Assembly (NCBI RefSeq): GCF_000301075.1 | Contig: NZ_JH932293.1 | Location: forward strand, 50,878 to 106,395 | DNA length: 55,518 nt | Source: Bergeyella zoohelcum ATCC 43767 | GTDB taxonomy: Bacteria > Bacteroidota > Bacteroidia > Flavobacteriales > Weeksellaceae | Direction of reading: 5' to 3' | In this document: positions 33,569 through 42,743 of the stretch, piece after piece | How the letters are laid out: every line of letters begins with the position of its first letter | Position numbering within the stretch: position 1 is the stretch's first letter | Notes under the pieces: generated by a model | Told to the model about the DNA's origin: nothing | The model's input: the letters and a program-made list of their open reading frames with translations, nothing else | The model's database searches: none | Translations under genes and position numbers: made by a program

Positions 33569-34780
33569 ATGCAAAAATTATTTCTCATCATAATTTGCCT
33601 CGTGTATGTAAGCATCCCCTTTTCTTGCCAAACCCCAAGCACACCGAAAGATAATCTATGCACCATAGCTATTGACATCAAAAATAATGAAACAATAGAA
33701 GTGGAAAGTCATTTTGAATTTAATAAACCTATTAAGAAAACACTCTCTTTTGTAATTGACAAAAATATTTATGATATAAGAATAAATAATACTGCTGATT
33801 ACCATTATACCATGGACACTCTTTCAGATGTCAAAAAAATAAATTTCACTTTTTTAAGTGATCATGTAAAAAATATAAAATTCACATACAAAATCCCTTT
33901 AAAGTCTATTCATTACAAGGATACATCAGGCTTATTATTAATGAATAAGTCTCTTGTACCTCAAATAAATGATGATACACATATTCATTTTTTCTCCTAT
34001 GAAATCATTCCTAAAAACATAACACCTTACAAATATTATATAACTAATCATGATATCACAGATAAAAATCTGACAGATAGAATAATACTAATATTATCGA
34101 ATAATAAATATTCAAAATTAAGCAAAAACCATATTAATGTATTTTCTACTGAAGTAACCGATGATAAAATTAATTTCATAATAAAAGAAACCGAAAAAAT
34201 AAAGAATATTTACAATAATTACCTGAAAATAAATGAGCTAAAGAGCATCAACATACTCATTAATAATTATTACGACTATTCTTTTTATTCTAGAGACAAC
34301 TTTATAAGTTTACAGAATATCCCATATCTAAAGGGAACTGTGTATCTTCTGTCCCATGAAATAGCCCATAGCTGGTTTCACAATGCGGAAATATTTAATT
34401 ATACCAGTGATGCTTTCATTAATGAGAGTCTATCAGAGTACATGAGCTATATCTACTATAGAACCATTTATGGAGAAGATGCTTTTAAAAATCTTATTGA
34501 AAAAAAGAAAAAAGAGTCTAATGAAATAGCTTACTCTTTGATGGATGTAAGTAAGAATATGGATGGCAATGTTCGTGAAAAAATACTTTATACAAAAGGA
34601 GCTATTATTTGTTATGAAGTTGAAAAAAAGATTGGAAAAAATAATTTTAGAAATCTCTTACAAACGATTATAAAAAATAAAATATCCTCTATTTCAAAAT
34701 TAGAAGAAATCTTACATCAAAACTATGGGAAAGAAACGGTTCTTCTTTTCAAAAATTTAAAAAATAGCAAATCATTTTAG
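33569..34780 (+). CDS. Lipoprotein with M1-type metallopeptidase domain
   Basis: A 403-residue protein. MQKLFLIIICLVYVSIPFSC is a type II signal peptide with lipid-attachment Cys at 20. The zinc site is HEIAH (263-267) followed by Glu286 in INESLSEY, giving HEXXH-X18-E exactly as in M1 aminopeptidases. It is much shorter than classical M1 enzymes, with an all-beta N-terminal region. The segment before the zinc site (NFISLQNIPYL) lacks a clear GAMEN substrate-recognition motif, so aminopeptidase activity is uncertain. The gene is visibly more AT-rich (many AAA, AAT, ATA codons) than its neighbours, suggesting acquisition. The ATG at 33569 is preferred over an upstream TTG. It is a single gene. 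Confidence 0.8.
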   Translation: MQKLFLIIICLVYVSIPFSCQTPSTPKDNLCTIAIDIKNNETIEVESHFEFNKPIKKTLSFVIDKNIYDIRINNTADYHYTMDTLSDVKKINFTFLSDHVKNIKFTYKIPLKSIHYKDTSGLLLMNKSLVPQINDDTHIHFFSYEIIPKNITPYKYYITNHDITDKNLTDRIILILSNNKYSKLSKNHINVFSTEVTDDKINFIIKETEKIKNIYNNYLKINELKSINILINNYYDYSFYSRDNFISLQNIPYLKGTVYLLSHEIAHSWFHNAEIFNYTSDAFINESLSEYMSYIYYRTIYGEDAFKNLIEKKKKESNEIAYSLMDVSKNMDGNVREKILYTKGAIICYEVEKKIGKNNFRNLLQTIIKNKISSISKLEEILHQNYGKETVLLFKNLKNSKSF

Positions 34781-34889
34781 TTGTGATTTTAATAACCAAA
34801 AAAACTAATTATCAAATCTAAATCATAGAGAAAACACTATGCACTTGGGCAAAAAATAAAGTTAAGAAACACTCGAATTAATTTTCAGT

Positions 34890-35120
34890 CTAAACCTCCT
34901 TTACTGAAATAATTTTCACAGGACACGCTTTGGCTGCTTTATCACAAGGTTCAAAAGCATCAGGGATAGGAGTTTTGAGTGTAAAAAATCCTTTCTTATC
35001 CGTAGATTTTAAAAGGACTGATTTTCCATCTTTCTTGGACATGCGAAAATACTCGGGAGCAAACTCTGCACAATAGTTGCACCCGATGCATTTATCTCTT
35101 TGTAATGTAATGATGACCAT
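34890..35120 (-). CDS. Ferredoxin, single 4Fe-4S type
   Basis: A 76-residue electron carrier. DKCIGCNYCAEFAP provides three clustered Cys and CDKAAKACPVKII provides the distal Cys-Pro, consistent with one [4Fe-4S] cluster plus a spare Cys. The middle is a basic insert (MSKKDGKSVLLKSTDKKGFF). It lies 45 nt downstream of the U32-family gene on the same strand and may supply electrons to it; this is inference from position. Confidence 0.9.
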   Translation of the reverse strand: MVIITLQRDKCIGCNYCAEFAPEYFRMSKKDGKSVLLKSTDKKGFFTLKTPIPDAFEPCDKAAKACPVKIISVKEV

Positions 35121-35165
35121 GTTTTCACTTTAGGCTTTAAGCAAGAAGCTCATATTAGCACTGCT

Positions 35166-36413
35166 TTAATCCGCTTTCACTATTTTATACAGTTTATCAC
35201 TCGGGCGTACACGAAATTCGGTTTTAAAAGTAATCACATCCGCTTTAGTAGCTTTCTCTTGCATCCCTTTACCATCTACCATCATTTCCGTAATTTCCAT
35301 CTCTTGAGATCCAGTAGTAGGCCCTTGGATAAGCACTTTATCGCCCACCGTTAAATCATAAGCTTCTATCAAAAATTCGGAAATATTGGACTTTGGATAG
35401 AAGTGTCTTCCCTTACCGATATACACCTTTTTCTGCGTCGCATTAGAGCCTGGATTCGGTGACCATTCTCCCAACTCTTGTCCCAAATAATAACCACTCC
35501 AAAAGCCTCGGTTGTACACCGTTTCCAGCTGCTTCATCCATTCCGCCACTTTATCTTGGGAAAAAGTACCTTCCGCTATAGCATCAATAGCTTCTCGGTA
35601 GCATTTAGTTACGGTAGCTACATATTCGGGAGCTCTGCCTCGCCCTTCTACTTTAAGTACTTTCACCCCTGCACCGATGATTTCATCTAAAAATCCTATG
35701 GTACAAAGATCTTTAGGAGACATCATGTATTCATTATCCAGTTCTATTTCGAAGCCTGATTCTTGGTCAATCACGGTATATTTCTTACGGCAATTTTGTT
35801 TACAAGCCCCTCTATTGGCAGAGGAATTATGTGAGTGCAAACTGAGATAGCATTTCCCAGAAACTGCCATACAAAGTGCCCCATGCCCGAATATTTCAAT
35901 TTCCACCAAATTCCCTGAAGGGCCTTTGATTTGTTCTTTTTCTATCTGATCACAAATTTTTTTGATCTGGCTAATGCTCAACTCTCGGCTCATTACCATA
36001 GTATCTGCAAACATGGCATAGAAACGCACCGTCTCTATATTGGTAATATTGATTTGCGTAGAAATATGCACCTCCATCCCGATTTGCCTTGCATAAGCGA
36101 TGACCGCTTGATCCATCGCAATGACTGCAGTTAAATTTGCTGCCTTAGCCTTATCCAAAAGGGTTTTTATAATGGATAAGTCATGATCATAGATGATAGT
36201 ATTCAGCGTAAGATAAGTTCTCACTCCTTTTTCTTGGCATCTTCTGGAAATTTCGGGCAAATCATCTATGGTAAAGTTCATGGAAGCCCTTGCTCTCATA
36301 TTGAGCTGCTCCACTCCGAAATAGACGGAGTCTGCTCCGTTATCCAACGCTGCTTGTAAGGAAGTAAAATCTCCCGCAGGAGACATGAGTTCTATTTTTC
36401 CGCTTTTAGTCAT
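35166..36413 (-). CDS. U32-family protein, TrhP-like tRNA hydroxylation factor
   Basis: A 415-residue member of peptidase family U32. MSPAGDFTSLQAALDNGADS near the N-terminus, VYFGVEQLNMRARA, YLTLNTIIYDHDL, STQINITNIETVRFYA and the Cys-rich segment FGHGALCMAVSGKCYLS...RGACKQNCRKKY are all family features. The Cys residues match the Fe-S ligands of TrhP (YegQ), which is needed for 5-hydroxyuridine at tRNA position 34. True peptidase activity is doubtful. The C-terminal domain (KVYIGKGRHFYPKSNISEFL) is a small barrel. Length and order fit TrhP; the neighbouring ferredoxin supports redox chemistry. Confidence 0.85.
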   Translation of the reverse strand: MTKSGKIELMSPAGDFTSLQAALDNGADSVYFGVEQLNMRARASMNFTIDDLPEISRRCQEKGVRTYLTLNTIIYDHDLSIIKTLLDKAKAANLTAVIAMDQAVIAYARQIGMEVHISTQINITNIETVRFYAMFADTMVMSRELSISQIKKICDQIEKEQIKGPSGNLVEIEIFGHGALCMAVSGKCYLSLHSHNSSANRGACKQNCRKKYTVIDQESGFEIELDNEYMMSPKDLCTIGFLDEIIGAGVKVLKVEGRGRAPEYVATVTKCYREAIDAIAEGTFSQDKVAEWMKQLETVYNRGFWSGYYLGQELGEWSPNPGSNATQKKVYIGKGRHFYPKSNISEFLIEAYDLTVGDKVLIQGPTTGSQEMEITEMMVDGKGMQEKATKADVITFKTEFRVRPSDKLYKIVKAD

Positions 36414-36432
36414 TGATTTTAAAAAATTTGTG

Positions 36433-36440
36433 CAAAGATA
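36433..36440 (-). promoter_or_regulatory. Putative -7 box (TATCTTTG) for the U32-ferredoxin pair
   Basis: The complement of caaagata reads TATCTTTG, matching TAnnTTTG, 20 nt upstream of the U32 start codon. Confidence 0.5.
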
Positions 36441-36505
36441 AGGAATAATATCGGAGTGGTAAGGCGTAAAATTTTCTTTAATACCTTAGATGAGTATTTT
36501 ACTAT

Positions 36506-37420
36506 GAGTCTATCTTGACTTTTTGAAAACAAACAAGGAATTATGATTTTTGTGGTGTGAAACATAAAAACCTAAGACCTTGTTTGTAGTACTGGACAAA
36601 GATACGATAGTAGAAGAAATTATCCCACATTTACCTAAAAGAAAAAGAGGATTTAAACCAAAATCGCCTATTAGTGAGATAATTAACTGTATTTTATACA
36701 AATTAAAAACAGGTATTCAATGGGCACTTTTACCAATGGAACAATTGTTTTCAGAGGTAGTTCCGAGCTATAAAACCGTGTTTGGGCATTACCGGAAATG
36801 GTGCAAAGAAGGTGCTTGGCAGACTTGTTGGGTAGAAATTTTGAAGAAAAACAAATCGAAAATAGATTGTTCAAGTTGCGATTTTGACGGTAGCCAAACA
36901 CCCGCAAAAAAAGGAGGGGAACAAGTAGGATATCAAGCTCGTAAAAAAGCAAAAACAACGAATAGTTTGTTCTTGTCCGACAGGCAAGGTTTGATGTTAG
37001 CAATGTCTCAGCCTATATCTGGCCAGCATCACGACTTGTATAACATAGAGACTCATTTTCAAGAAATTACATCCGTTTTGAAAAAGGCTGAAATCTCCAC
37101 AGAAGGTTTATTTGTGAATTTTGATGCAGGTTTTGACAGTGAAAATCTTCGGAAAATAACCGCCTCAGAAGGTATCATAGCCAATATTTGTGAAAACAAA
37201 AGAAACCAAAAATCACCCTCTGAAACGGAACATTATTTCGATAAAAAACTCTATAAAGAGCGTTACGCCATTGAAAGAAGCAACGCTTGGATGGATAGTT
37301 TTCGTTCGGTTTTAAATCGTTTTGATACTACCGTAAGTAGTTGGATAGGTTTTAATTACCTTGCCTTTATCGTCTTAGGACTCAGAAAATTTAAACAAAA
37401 GAGAAAGTCGAGATGAGTTC
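36506..37420 (+). mobile_element. IS5-type insertion sequence, about 915 bp
   Basis: The ends carry imperfect terminal inverted repeats: GAGTCTATCTTGACTTTTTG (36506-36525) against GAACTCATCTCGACTTTCTC (reverse complement of 37401-37420). TAT directly flanks both ends (36503-36505 and 37421-37423), a possible 3-bp target duplication; a 4-bp CTAT would also fit with shifted ends. One transposase gene fills the element. It lies between the U32 gene and the tRNA-Met without breaking a gene. A related end survives at 32276-32315. Confidence 0.75.
36580..37416 (+). CDS. IS5-family transposase (DDE)
   Basis: A 278-residue DDE transposase. The N-terminal DUF4096-like helix-turn-helix part reads IVEEIIPHLPKRKRGFKPKS and LYKLKTGIQWALLP. 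The catalytic Asp is in DFDGSQTPAKKGGE, the second in VNFDAGFDSENL, and the Glu in YKERYAIERSNAWMDSFR. RFDTTVSSWIGFNYLAFIVL closes the protein. There is no ATG before codon 52, so translation probably starts at TTG 36580 (MFVVLDKDTIVEE). The frame is intact, so the element may be active. Confidence 0.88.
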   Translation: MFVVLDKDTIVEEIIPHLPKRKRGFKPKSPISEIINCILYKLKTGIQWALLPMEQLFSEVVPSYKTVFGHYRKWCKEGAWQTCWVEILKKNKSKIDCSSCDFDGSQTPAKKGGEQVGYQARKKAKTTNSLFLSDRQGLMLAMSQPISGQHHDLYNIETHFQEITSVLKKAEISTEGLFVNFDAGFDSENLRKITASEGIIANICENKRNQKSPSETEHYFDKKLYKERYAIERSNAWMDSFRSVLNRFDTTVSSWIGFNYLAFIVLGLRKFKQKRKSR

Positions 37421-37521
37421 TATGTATAATAATACGAAAAATAAGTAAAACAAATATGGATTTATCCAAAACAAGGATTCTACCACTGCATTTATTCAAT
37501 AAATGATGAAGTATAAATAAA

Positions 37522-37548
37522 AAATCGCACTGATAATCAGTGCGATTT
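37522..37548 (-). terminator. Terminator after tRNA-Met
   Basis: AAATCGCACTGAT pairs with ATCAGTGCGATTT with almost no loop spacer. On the minus strand it is followed by TTTTATTT. It lies directly after the tRNA 3' end. Confidence 0.75.
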
Positions 37549-37549
37549 G

Positions 37550-37623
37550 TAGCGAAGACGGGAATTGAACCCGTGACCTCAGGGTTATGAATCCTGCGCT
37601 CTAACCATCTGAGCTACCTCGCC
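37550..37623 (-). tRNA. tRNA-Met (anticodon CAT)
   Basis: A 74-nt tRNA on the minus strand beginning GGCGAGGTAGCTCAG, with D-arm GCTCAGATGGTTAGAGC, anticodon loop TTCATAA and T-arm CGGGTTCAATTCCCG. Acceptor arms GGCGAGG and CTTCGCT pair with two G-U pairs and discriminator A. CCA is not encoded. The anticodon stem lacks the three G-C pairs of an initiator, so I call the elongator; a CAT tRNA that is lysidine-modified to read Ile cannot be fully excluded. Confidence 0.93.
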
Positions 37624-37666
37624 ATTTGAGTGGTGCAAAGATAGCAAAAAAAAGTTATCTACAAAA

Positions 37667-38947
37667 TTATAATCCTAAAAATTGTAATAAATCTTGTAAA
37701 TGTTCTGGTACTGCAATGATCTTATTCTTATTATCAACTACATAATATGATGGTGTACCGTGAACATTATAAGTAGAAACAAAAGAACTATTCCATCCTC
37801 TCAGCTCTGAAGCGTTAATCCACGGATACATATTCGCTTTGTTTTCATAATTCGCTTTATCAGCGTCAAGAGATAATCCAATAACTTCTATCCCCTTTTG
37901 CTTCATCTGAGGATATTTTTCCAAAATTTTTGGAAGTTCGGTTTCGCAATGTGCACAAGTAGAAGACCAAAATACAATCACCTTTTTATCCGCTTTTACC
38001 TCATGTACCGTTTTAGCTTTGGTATTAATCGCATTAACGAAAGCATAGTTGGGGAGGGTAGCTCCTACAGAAGTATCTTTATTCGCTTTAATGGTTTTTG
38101 CCAGTCGGTCATTGATTGTACATTTTAAATTTTGAGCATTGGCAAGGTACTTTTGTTTCGTATCTTTCATACCATAAGCATCAAAGATATCAATAAATTC
38201 AGATAGTACGGTTTGTCCCCTTGGGGTTTCATATTGTAATACCGCCATCATATCATCCGTTGCTTGTTCAGGATTTTTACCGCTGATATTAAGATAATTT
38301 AACAAGATGGTTCTAAGCAATCCTGAACTTTCTAAATAAGGGCCAGATTTATTAATAAATGAAATGAAATCTTCCCCCTTAATATTCTTTTCCTTTCCTG
38401 TCATTTGCTTCCCATACTTAGAAAAAGTAGTAAGATAATAAGTTACAAAAGGATATGCACTGGTATTTGTATTGGTATTTTTCAAGAAATTAATCTCTTG
38501 ATCTAATGCTTTTCCAAAGGCAGATGATGGCTCATAATACCCCGCAATCTGAACTAATGCTGGGAGGATGATTTCACTTTTATGCATTAACTCTTGTGCA
38601 GTATTCATCATTTTATTTGCTTCATCTAGATAGGTGATTTTCTTATCTTGATTAATGACAATAGACACAGGTTTATTTTCAGAAACAAAACGAACAGTAA
38701 AATTTTCATCTGGGAAATAAGCCTTCATGAGTCCTATATAATTTTGCTTAGATGAAAAATTTAATTCCCCTTTATTATTGGTTTTTTCTCTACCGAGCAT
38801 TATATCTTTAGAACCATTTACACCATATATATATACTTCTTGATTTGGAAAAACAGAACTTGATGAAAGTTTTAAAGATATTTGGGCATTTGCCATCATA
38901 GCTACAGATAACATTGCCCCTAAAAATATACTTTTATTATTGATCAT
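37667..38947 (-). CDS. TlpA-like thiol-disulfide oxidoreductase, exported
   Basis: A 426-residue protein with signal peptide MINNKSIFLGAMLSVAMMANA, about 290 residues of an uncharacterised N-terminal region (beta-rich start, then helical; ISLKLSSSSVFPNQEVYIYG), and a C-terminal thioredoxin-fold domain. The active site is CAHC (Cys331, Cys334) in IVFWSSTCAHCETELPKIL, and the cis-Pro is in YNVHGTPSYYVVDN. This layout is common in Bacteroidota TlpA/ResA-like proteins thought to reduce periplasmic disulfides. A single gene, leftward, immediately downstream of a 225-nt gap. Confidence 0.88.
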   Translation of the reverse strand: MINNKSIFLGAMLSVAMMANAQISLKLSSSSVFPNQEVYIYGVNGSKDIMLGREKTNNKGELNFSSKQNYIGLMKAYFPDENFTVRFVSENKPVSIVINQDKKITYLDEANKMMNTAQELMHKSEIILPALVQIAGYYEPSSAFGKALDQEINFLKNTNTNTSAYPFVTYYLTTFSKYGKQMTGKEKNIKGEDFISFINKSGPYLESSGLLRTILLNYLNISGKNPEQATDDMMAVLQYETPRGQTVLSEFIDIFDAYGMKDTKQKYLANAQNLKCTINDRLAKTIKANKDTSVGATLPNYAFVNAINTKAKTVHEVKADKKVIVFWSSTCAHCETELPKILEKYPQMKQKGIEVIGLSLDADKANYENKANMYPWINASELRGWNSSFVSTYNVHGTPSYYVVDNKNKIIAVPEHLQDLLQFLGL

Positions 38948-39125
38948 ACTTTAAAATTTACTTGATAAAATTTTACTAAATAGTTTTTGTATTTTTGCTA
39001 TAATTCCACTTACACAGATATTTGAATAAGCATAAAAAACTATAAGACTTTTAGTCTTTTAATAACCTATAGTCAGCATTTTAGCAGCATAAGAATTCAT
39101 TAACCTTATTTTACTCCGAACAAAT

Positions 39126-39157
39126 AAAACTCATCAAACACAAGTCTGATGAGTTTT
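39126..39157 (-). terminator. Terminator after the T9SS/small membrane protein pair
   Basis: AAAACTCATCA (39126-39136) and TGATGAGTTTT (39147-39157) form an 11-bp stem. On the minus strand it is followed by ATTTG. It lies 16 nt after the stop at 39173. Confidence 0.75.
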
Positions 39158-39172
39158 GAAATATTATCACAA

Positions 39173-39418
39173 CTATTCTGTGAGGCTTCTTTTCTTATAA
39201 GTGTAAGTGTAAAATAGAACAAGCATAACAGCCACTATGATTAACAAAGGAATATACATATCTATATCCACCACTCTATGTCCTGGGGCAGTACCTCCCG
39301 CTCCTCCTGGACCTTCTTCAGGAGTAGGAGGATTATTTCCTGGAGCAGAACCTCCTTGGCCAAAAACCAACATGAGGTGTGCCATAAAGAGAAGCCCTAT
39401 CGCTAGTATTTTTTTCAT
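39173..39418 (-). CDS. Small exported single-pass membrane protein
   Basis: An 81-residue protein with signal peptide MKKILAIGLLFMAHLMLVFG, a Gly/Pro/Glu-rich low-complexity linker (GGSAPGNNPPTPEEGPGGAG), a transmembrane helix (MYIPLLIIVAVMLVLFYTYT) and a basic tail YKKRSLTE. It lies 10 nt downstream of the T9SS type A protein gene and shares its terminator, so the two are co-transcribed. No family function is known to me. The topology suggests a cleaved protein anchored in the inner membrane with the Gly/Pro linker outside. Confidence 0.75.
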   Translation of the reverse strand: MKKILAIGLLFMAHLMLVFGQGGSAPGNNPPTPEEGPGGAGGTAPGHRVVDIDMYIPLLIIVAVMLVLFYTYTYKKRSLTE

Positions 39419-39428
39419 TTTTTTAATT

Positions 39429-41477
39429 TTATTTAATTACTTTTCTAACGGCCTTAACCCCTTTGTCTGAAACTACCTCTACGATGTAGGCTCCTTCTAC
39501 TAATGAAGGAAGTACAAAGTTTTTAGAAGCATCTACATCTCTATTGACTGAAATTCTTCTTCCTGACATATCGAAGATGGTTACTGTTGCCTTATTCCAT
39601 CTCTTAGGGAAAATAACCTGATGTGTTGAAGATTCTTTTTCATAAGCTACTTCTAACTCATTATCTACTTCTAATTTATTTTCATTTATAGAAAGTTGAG
39701 CCGTTGCTGGTAATCCAAAATATAATCCTGCCTCTCCTACAGTAGCCGAAACAACCATATCATGAGTAATCTTAACAAATTGCCCCGGAGTTTGTTCTAT
39801 ATAAAAACTCTTTCCTCCATCTGCAAATTGAGACTGACCATTGGTAAACCCTTGTGCGTTTTCTGCAAGTTCAAATTTATATTTAGCAACATTGGCAAGT
39901 TTAGTTTCTAAATGCATTTTCTTGCCTTCAAAGTCCGTCTCATTTGCTTCATTAATGTACATTGCTGTATTACTAATTAATGAAGTATCTGCTCCACCAG
40001 TTGGAAGTTCTTCTTTTGTAAATACATTAGAATGAATAGAAGTCCCTACTTGAACAGTAGCTCCATTATTAACCCCTGTTTTAAATTGATCAGATACTAC
40101 AAAATAAGTTCTTCCCACTTCACTATCATCAGAATCAAAAGCAATCACTTTAAGCTGTTTGATAGAAGAGATATTTCCATTTCTATCCGAATTAACTCCA
40201 TAAGGGTTAAATGCTATATTGGAATTTGGATCAACTCTTCTTGGTTTGTAAGAAAATCTCCTAAGTTTATTAAACGAAAATACTCTTTCATTATCAGGAC
40301 AAGTATTATTTCTCATCTTAATAGCAAATGATTGCATTGGCTTGATAAGAGCACCTTCATAATCCCCTACAGGAATTCCAGAAGGGGTTTTATCTGTATA
40401 AGTGATATATTTAAAAGAAGTAGACCCATTCACTTGATTCGTTATTTTAACCCCCGTTGCCTCATAACGAACTGCTTGAATTTGACAAAGTGTATTTCCG
40501 TCATCCGTTCCATCAGTACGCTCCTTATAACCAATAGTACTAAGGTCAATATTCGTCATAAATGGGTTACCAAACTGATAGTAGTTTCTACCAAAAGTAC
40601 CATTCTCAGAACCAATAGTTTGGTTAAAAAAACCTTGAGTATTATAATCAAGAACATCTTGCAAGTAAGAATAAACTAACTCACCATGATTATTAAGTCT
40701 TCTACCAGTCCCTACCCCATAAGGCACCGGACTACCATCCAGACGATATCCAGCATTTTTAAGTGTAAAGCTTATTTCATCTACATCACTATACAACTGA
40801 CCAGAAATTTTTTTAACAGAACCCTCAGGATCCCAAGTATTAGTACCAGAACCTGTCCCTACAATATAATATCTTGCAGCATAATTTTTTTCTGAAATAT
40901 TATCGTCATCAAATCGATTTTTGTGCTGAGTACTTTGTGCAGCTAACAAATGATGAAACTGTGGCATCCCATTATTATCCCAGTACATCACGGACGGGTT
41001 ACCCCTTTGATTGCTAAAACCTTGAAGTCCTAACTCTGTTTTTAAAGACGCTAGCGTCTTTTGGTAAAAAGGCAACGCCATTTGCTGATATGCACCATGT
41101 TTTTTCGCTTTGTATTCTTTCGTTACAAAAGCATTCATATTACCTTGCAAAATACCCGTAATATACAACTGACCGTATTTGGAAGCACCATAATTCGCGG
41201 CATCGTTAAGCCTAAGAACAATATTATCCTCAGCATTTGATTTATCTAATCCAGCAACAGTCAATGTACGGAAAGTATCAGTATTTCCACCTACCACCAT
41301 AACATTGCCATAAACATCTAACAATCCTGCCCCTTTAGTTTGCATTCCTCCACCATTATACAATAGCGATTCCTCCGAAACATACATAGAGGACTGATCA
41401 TCTATATGCAAAGTAGACTGTGCAGATATAGAAAAGAGTCCAGCCAAAAGACCTATAGACAATAAACTTTTCTTCAT
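39429..41477 (-). CDS. T9SS type A sorting-domain surface protein
   Basis: A 682-residue secreted protein. The signal peptide is MKKSLLSIGLLAGLFSISAQ. The body has no enzymatic motif and is beta-rich, with segments such as GAGLLDVYGNVMVVGGNTDT and FGRNYYQFGNPFMTNIDLST. The last roughly 75 residues are a type A C-terminal sorting domain: ATVTIFDMSGRRISVNRDV, then FVLPSLVEGAYIVEVVSDKG and KAVRKVIK. T9SS should export it across the outer membrane and attach it to the surface. It has a clear promoter directly after the clpX stop codon and is co-transcribed with the 81-residue membrane protein. Confidence 0.9.
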   Translation of the reverse strand: MKKSLLSIGLLAGLFSISAQSTLHIDDQSSMYVSEESLLYNGGGMQTKGAGLLDVYGNVMVVGGNTDTFRTLTVAGLDKSNAEDNIVLRLNDAANYGASKYGQLYITGILQGNMNAFVTKEYKAKKHGAYQQMALPFYQKTLASLKTELGLQGFSNQRGNPSVMYWDNNGMPQFHHLLAAQSTQHKNRFDDDNISEKNYAARYYIVGTGSGTNTWDPEGSVKKISGQLYSDVDEISFTLKNAGYRLDGSPVPYGVGTGRRLNNHGELVYSYLQDVLDYNTQGFFNQTIGSENGTFGRNYYQFGNPFMTNIDLSTIGYKERTDGTDDGNTLCQIQAVRYEATGVKITNQVNGSTSFKYITYTDKTPSGIPVGDYEGALIKPMQSFAIKMRNNTCPDNERVFSFNKLRRFSYKPRRVDPNSNIAFNPYGVNSDRNGNISSIKQLKVIAFDSDDSEVGRTYFVVSDQFKTGVNNGATVQVGTSIHSNVFTKEELPTGGADTSLISNTAMYINEANETDFEGKKMHLETKLANVAKYKFELAENAQGFTNGQSQFADGGKSFYIEQTPGQFVKITHDMVVSATVGEAGLYFGLPATAQLSINENKLEVDNELEVAYEKESSTHQVIFPKRWNKATVTIFDMSGRRISVNRDVDASKNFVLPSLVEGAYIVEVVSDKGVKAVRKVIK

Positions 41478-41517
41478 TTTTATATATTTTTTATTAATTA
41501 CAATTTATTTCAGTAGG

Positions 41518-41550
41518 CAAATATACAAATATTTTATCACTCTAAACAAA
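41518..41550 (-). promoter_or_regulatory. Promoter of the T9SS type A gene
   Basis: On the minus strand TTTG (41547-41550) is separated by 21 nt from TATATTTG (41518-41525). The predicted leader is about 34 nt. The -33 box lies 7 nt past the clpX stop codon. Confidence 0.7.
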
Positions 41551-41557
41551 AATATTT

Positions 41558-42739
41558 TTAATTCAGTATATTATCTTTTGTTAATATTATTTTTTCCTGT
41601 TCACCGATGGCATACATATAGGGCTCCAATACTTTTTCCGTTGTCCCTCTTAAACCTCTTGCTCCAAGTCCTTTTTCTATGGTTTCCTCTACTATTTTCT
41701 CTACTGCCTCTTCGGTGAATACAAGTTCCACTCCATCCATATTAAATAATTCAACAAATTGATTTACGATGGAATTTTTCGGTTCCGTCATGATTCTTAT
41801 CATGGTTTCTTTGGTAAGGCTATCTAAATGAGTGATGATAGGAAATCTTCCAAGCAACTCCGGAATCAACCCGAACTTTCTTAAATCAATCGCATTGATT
41901 TTACTCAAAACATTGGCATCTTCCCCCTGTTGATGTTTTTCAGAACTAAAACCTATTGCTTGTTTATTAAGTCTTCTTTCTATGATTTCTTTAATACCAT
42001 CAAAAGCACCTCCAGCAATGAATAATATATTCTGTGTATTGACCTGAATGTATTTCTGATCCGGATGTTTTCTTCCGCCCTGAGGAGGTACATTAACAAT
42101 ACTTCCCTCCAAGAGTTTTAGCAAACCCTGCTGTACCCCTTCGCCCGAAACATCTCTGGTAATACTTGGATTATCTGATTTTCTTGCAATTTTATCAATC
42201 TCATCAATGAAAACAATTCCTCTTTCCGCTCTCTCCACATCATAATCTGCCACCATAAGCAGCCTTGATAAAATACTCTCCACATCCTCACCTACATACC
42301 CTGCTTCTGTAAGAATCGTGGCATCTACAATACAAAAAGGAACATCTAGTTCTCTCGCTATAGTTTTTGCTAAGAGTGTTTTTCCCGTTCCTGTTTCACC
42401 TATCATAATGATATTGGATTTCTCCAATTCCACCGTTCTATCATCATTCTCCGCGTGTAACAATCTTTTATAATGATTATATACCGCAATGGACATCTGT
42501 TTCTTGGCTTGATCTTGACCTATCACATATTGGTCCAAGAACACCTTAATCTCCTTAGGTTTTTTTAAAGATTCAAAATTAAAATCTAATGAGTCTTCTT
42601 CTCCTTCTATTAAATTTTCTTCTACGATATGATGTGCCTGTTCTACACAATTTTCACAAATATGCCCATACATACCTTTGATAAGCATCTGTACATCTTT
42701 TCTATTTCTCCCGCAGAAAGTACAAGTATTTGCATCCAT
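41558..42739 (-). CDS. clpX: ATP-dependent Clp protease ATP-binding subunit ClpX
   Basis: A 393-residue AAA+ unfoldase that feeds tagged proteins to ClpP. The N-terminal zinc-binding domain has Cys at 6, 9, 28 and 31. Walker A is GETGTGKT (114-121), Walker B is [12 protein letters not shown], and the sensor/arginine region [12 protein letters not shown] follows, then [13 protein letters not shown]. It is about 20-30 residues shorter than E. coli ClpX at the C-terminus. It starts 4 nt after the HIT gene, in a leftward greA-HIT-clpX group. clpP is not in the window. Confidence 0.96.
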   Translation of the reverse strand: MDANTCTFCGRNRKDVQMLIKGMYGHICENCVEQAHHIVEENLIEGEEDSLDFNFESLKKPKEIKVFLDQYVIGQDQAKKQMSIAVYNHYKRLLHAENDDRTVELEKSNIIMIGETGTGKTLLAKTIARELDVPFCIVDATILTEAGYVGEDVESILSRLLMVADYDVERAERGIVFIDEIDKIARKSDNPSITRDVSGEGVQQGLLKLLEGSIVNVPPQGGRKHPDQKYIQVNTQNILFIAGGAFDGIKEIIERRLNKQAIGFSSEKHQQGEDANVLSKINAIDLRKFGLIPELLGRFPIITHLDSLTKETMIRIMTEPKNSIVNQFVELFNMDGVELVFTEEAVEKIVEETIEKGLGARGLRGTTEKVLEPYMYAIGEQEKIILTKDNILN

Positions 42740-42743
42740 ACAA

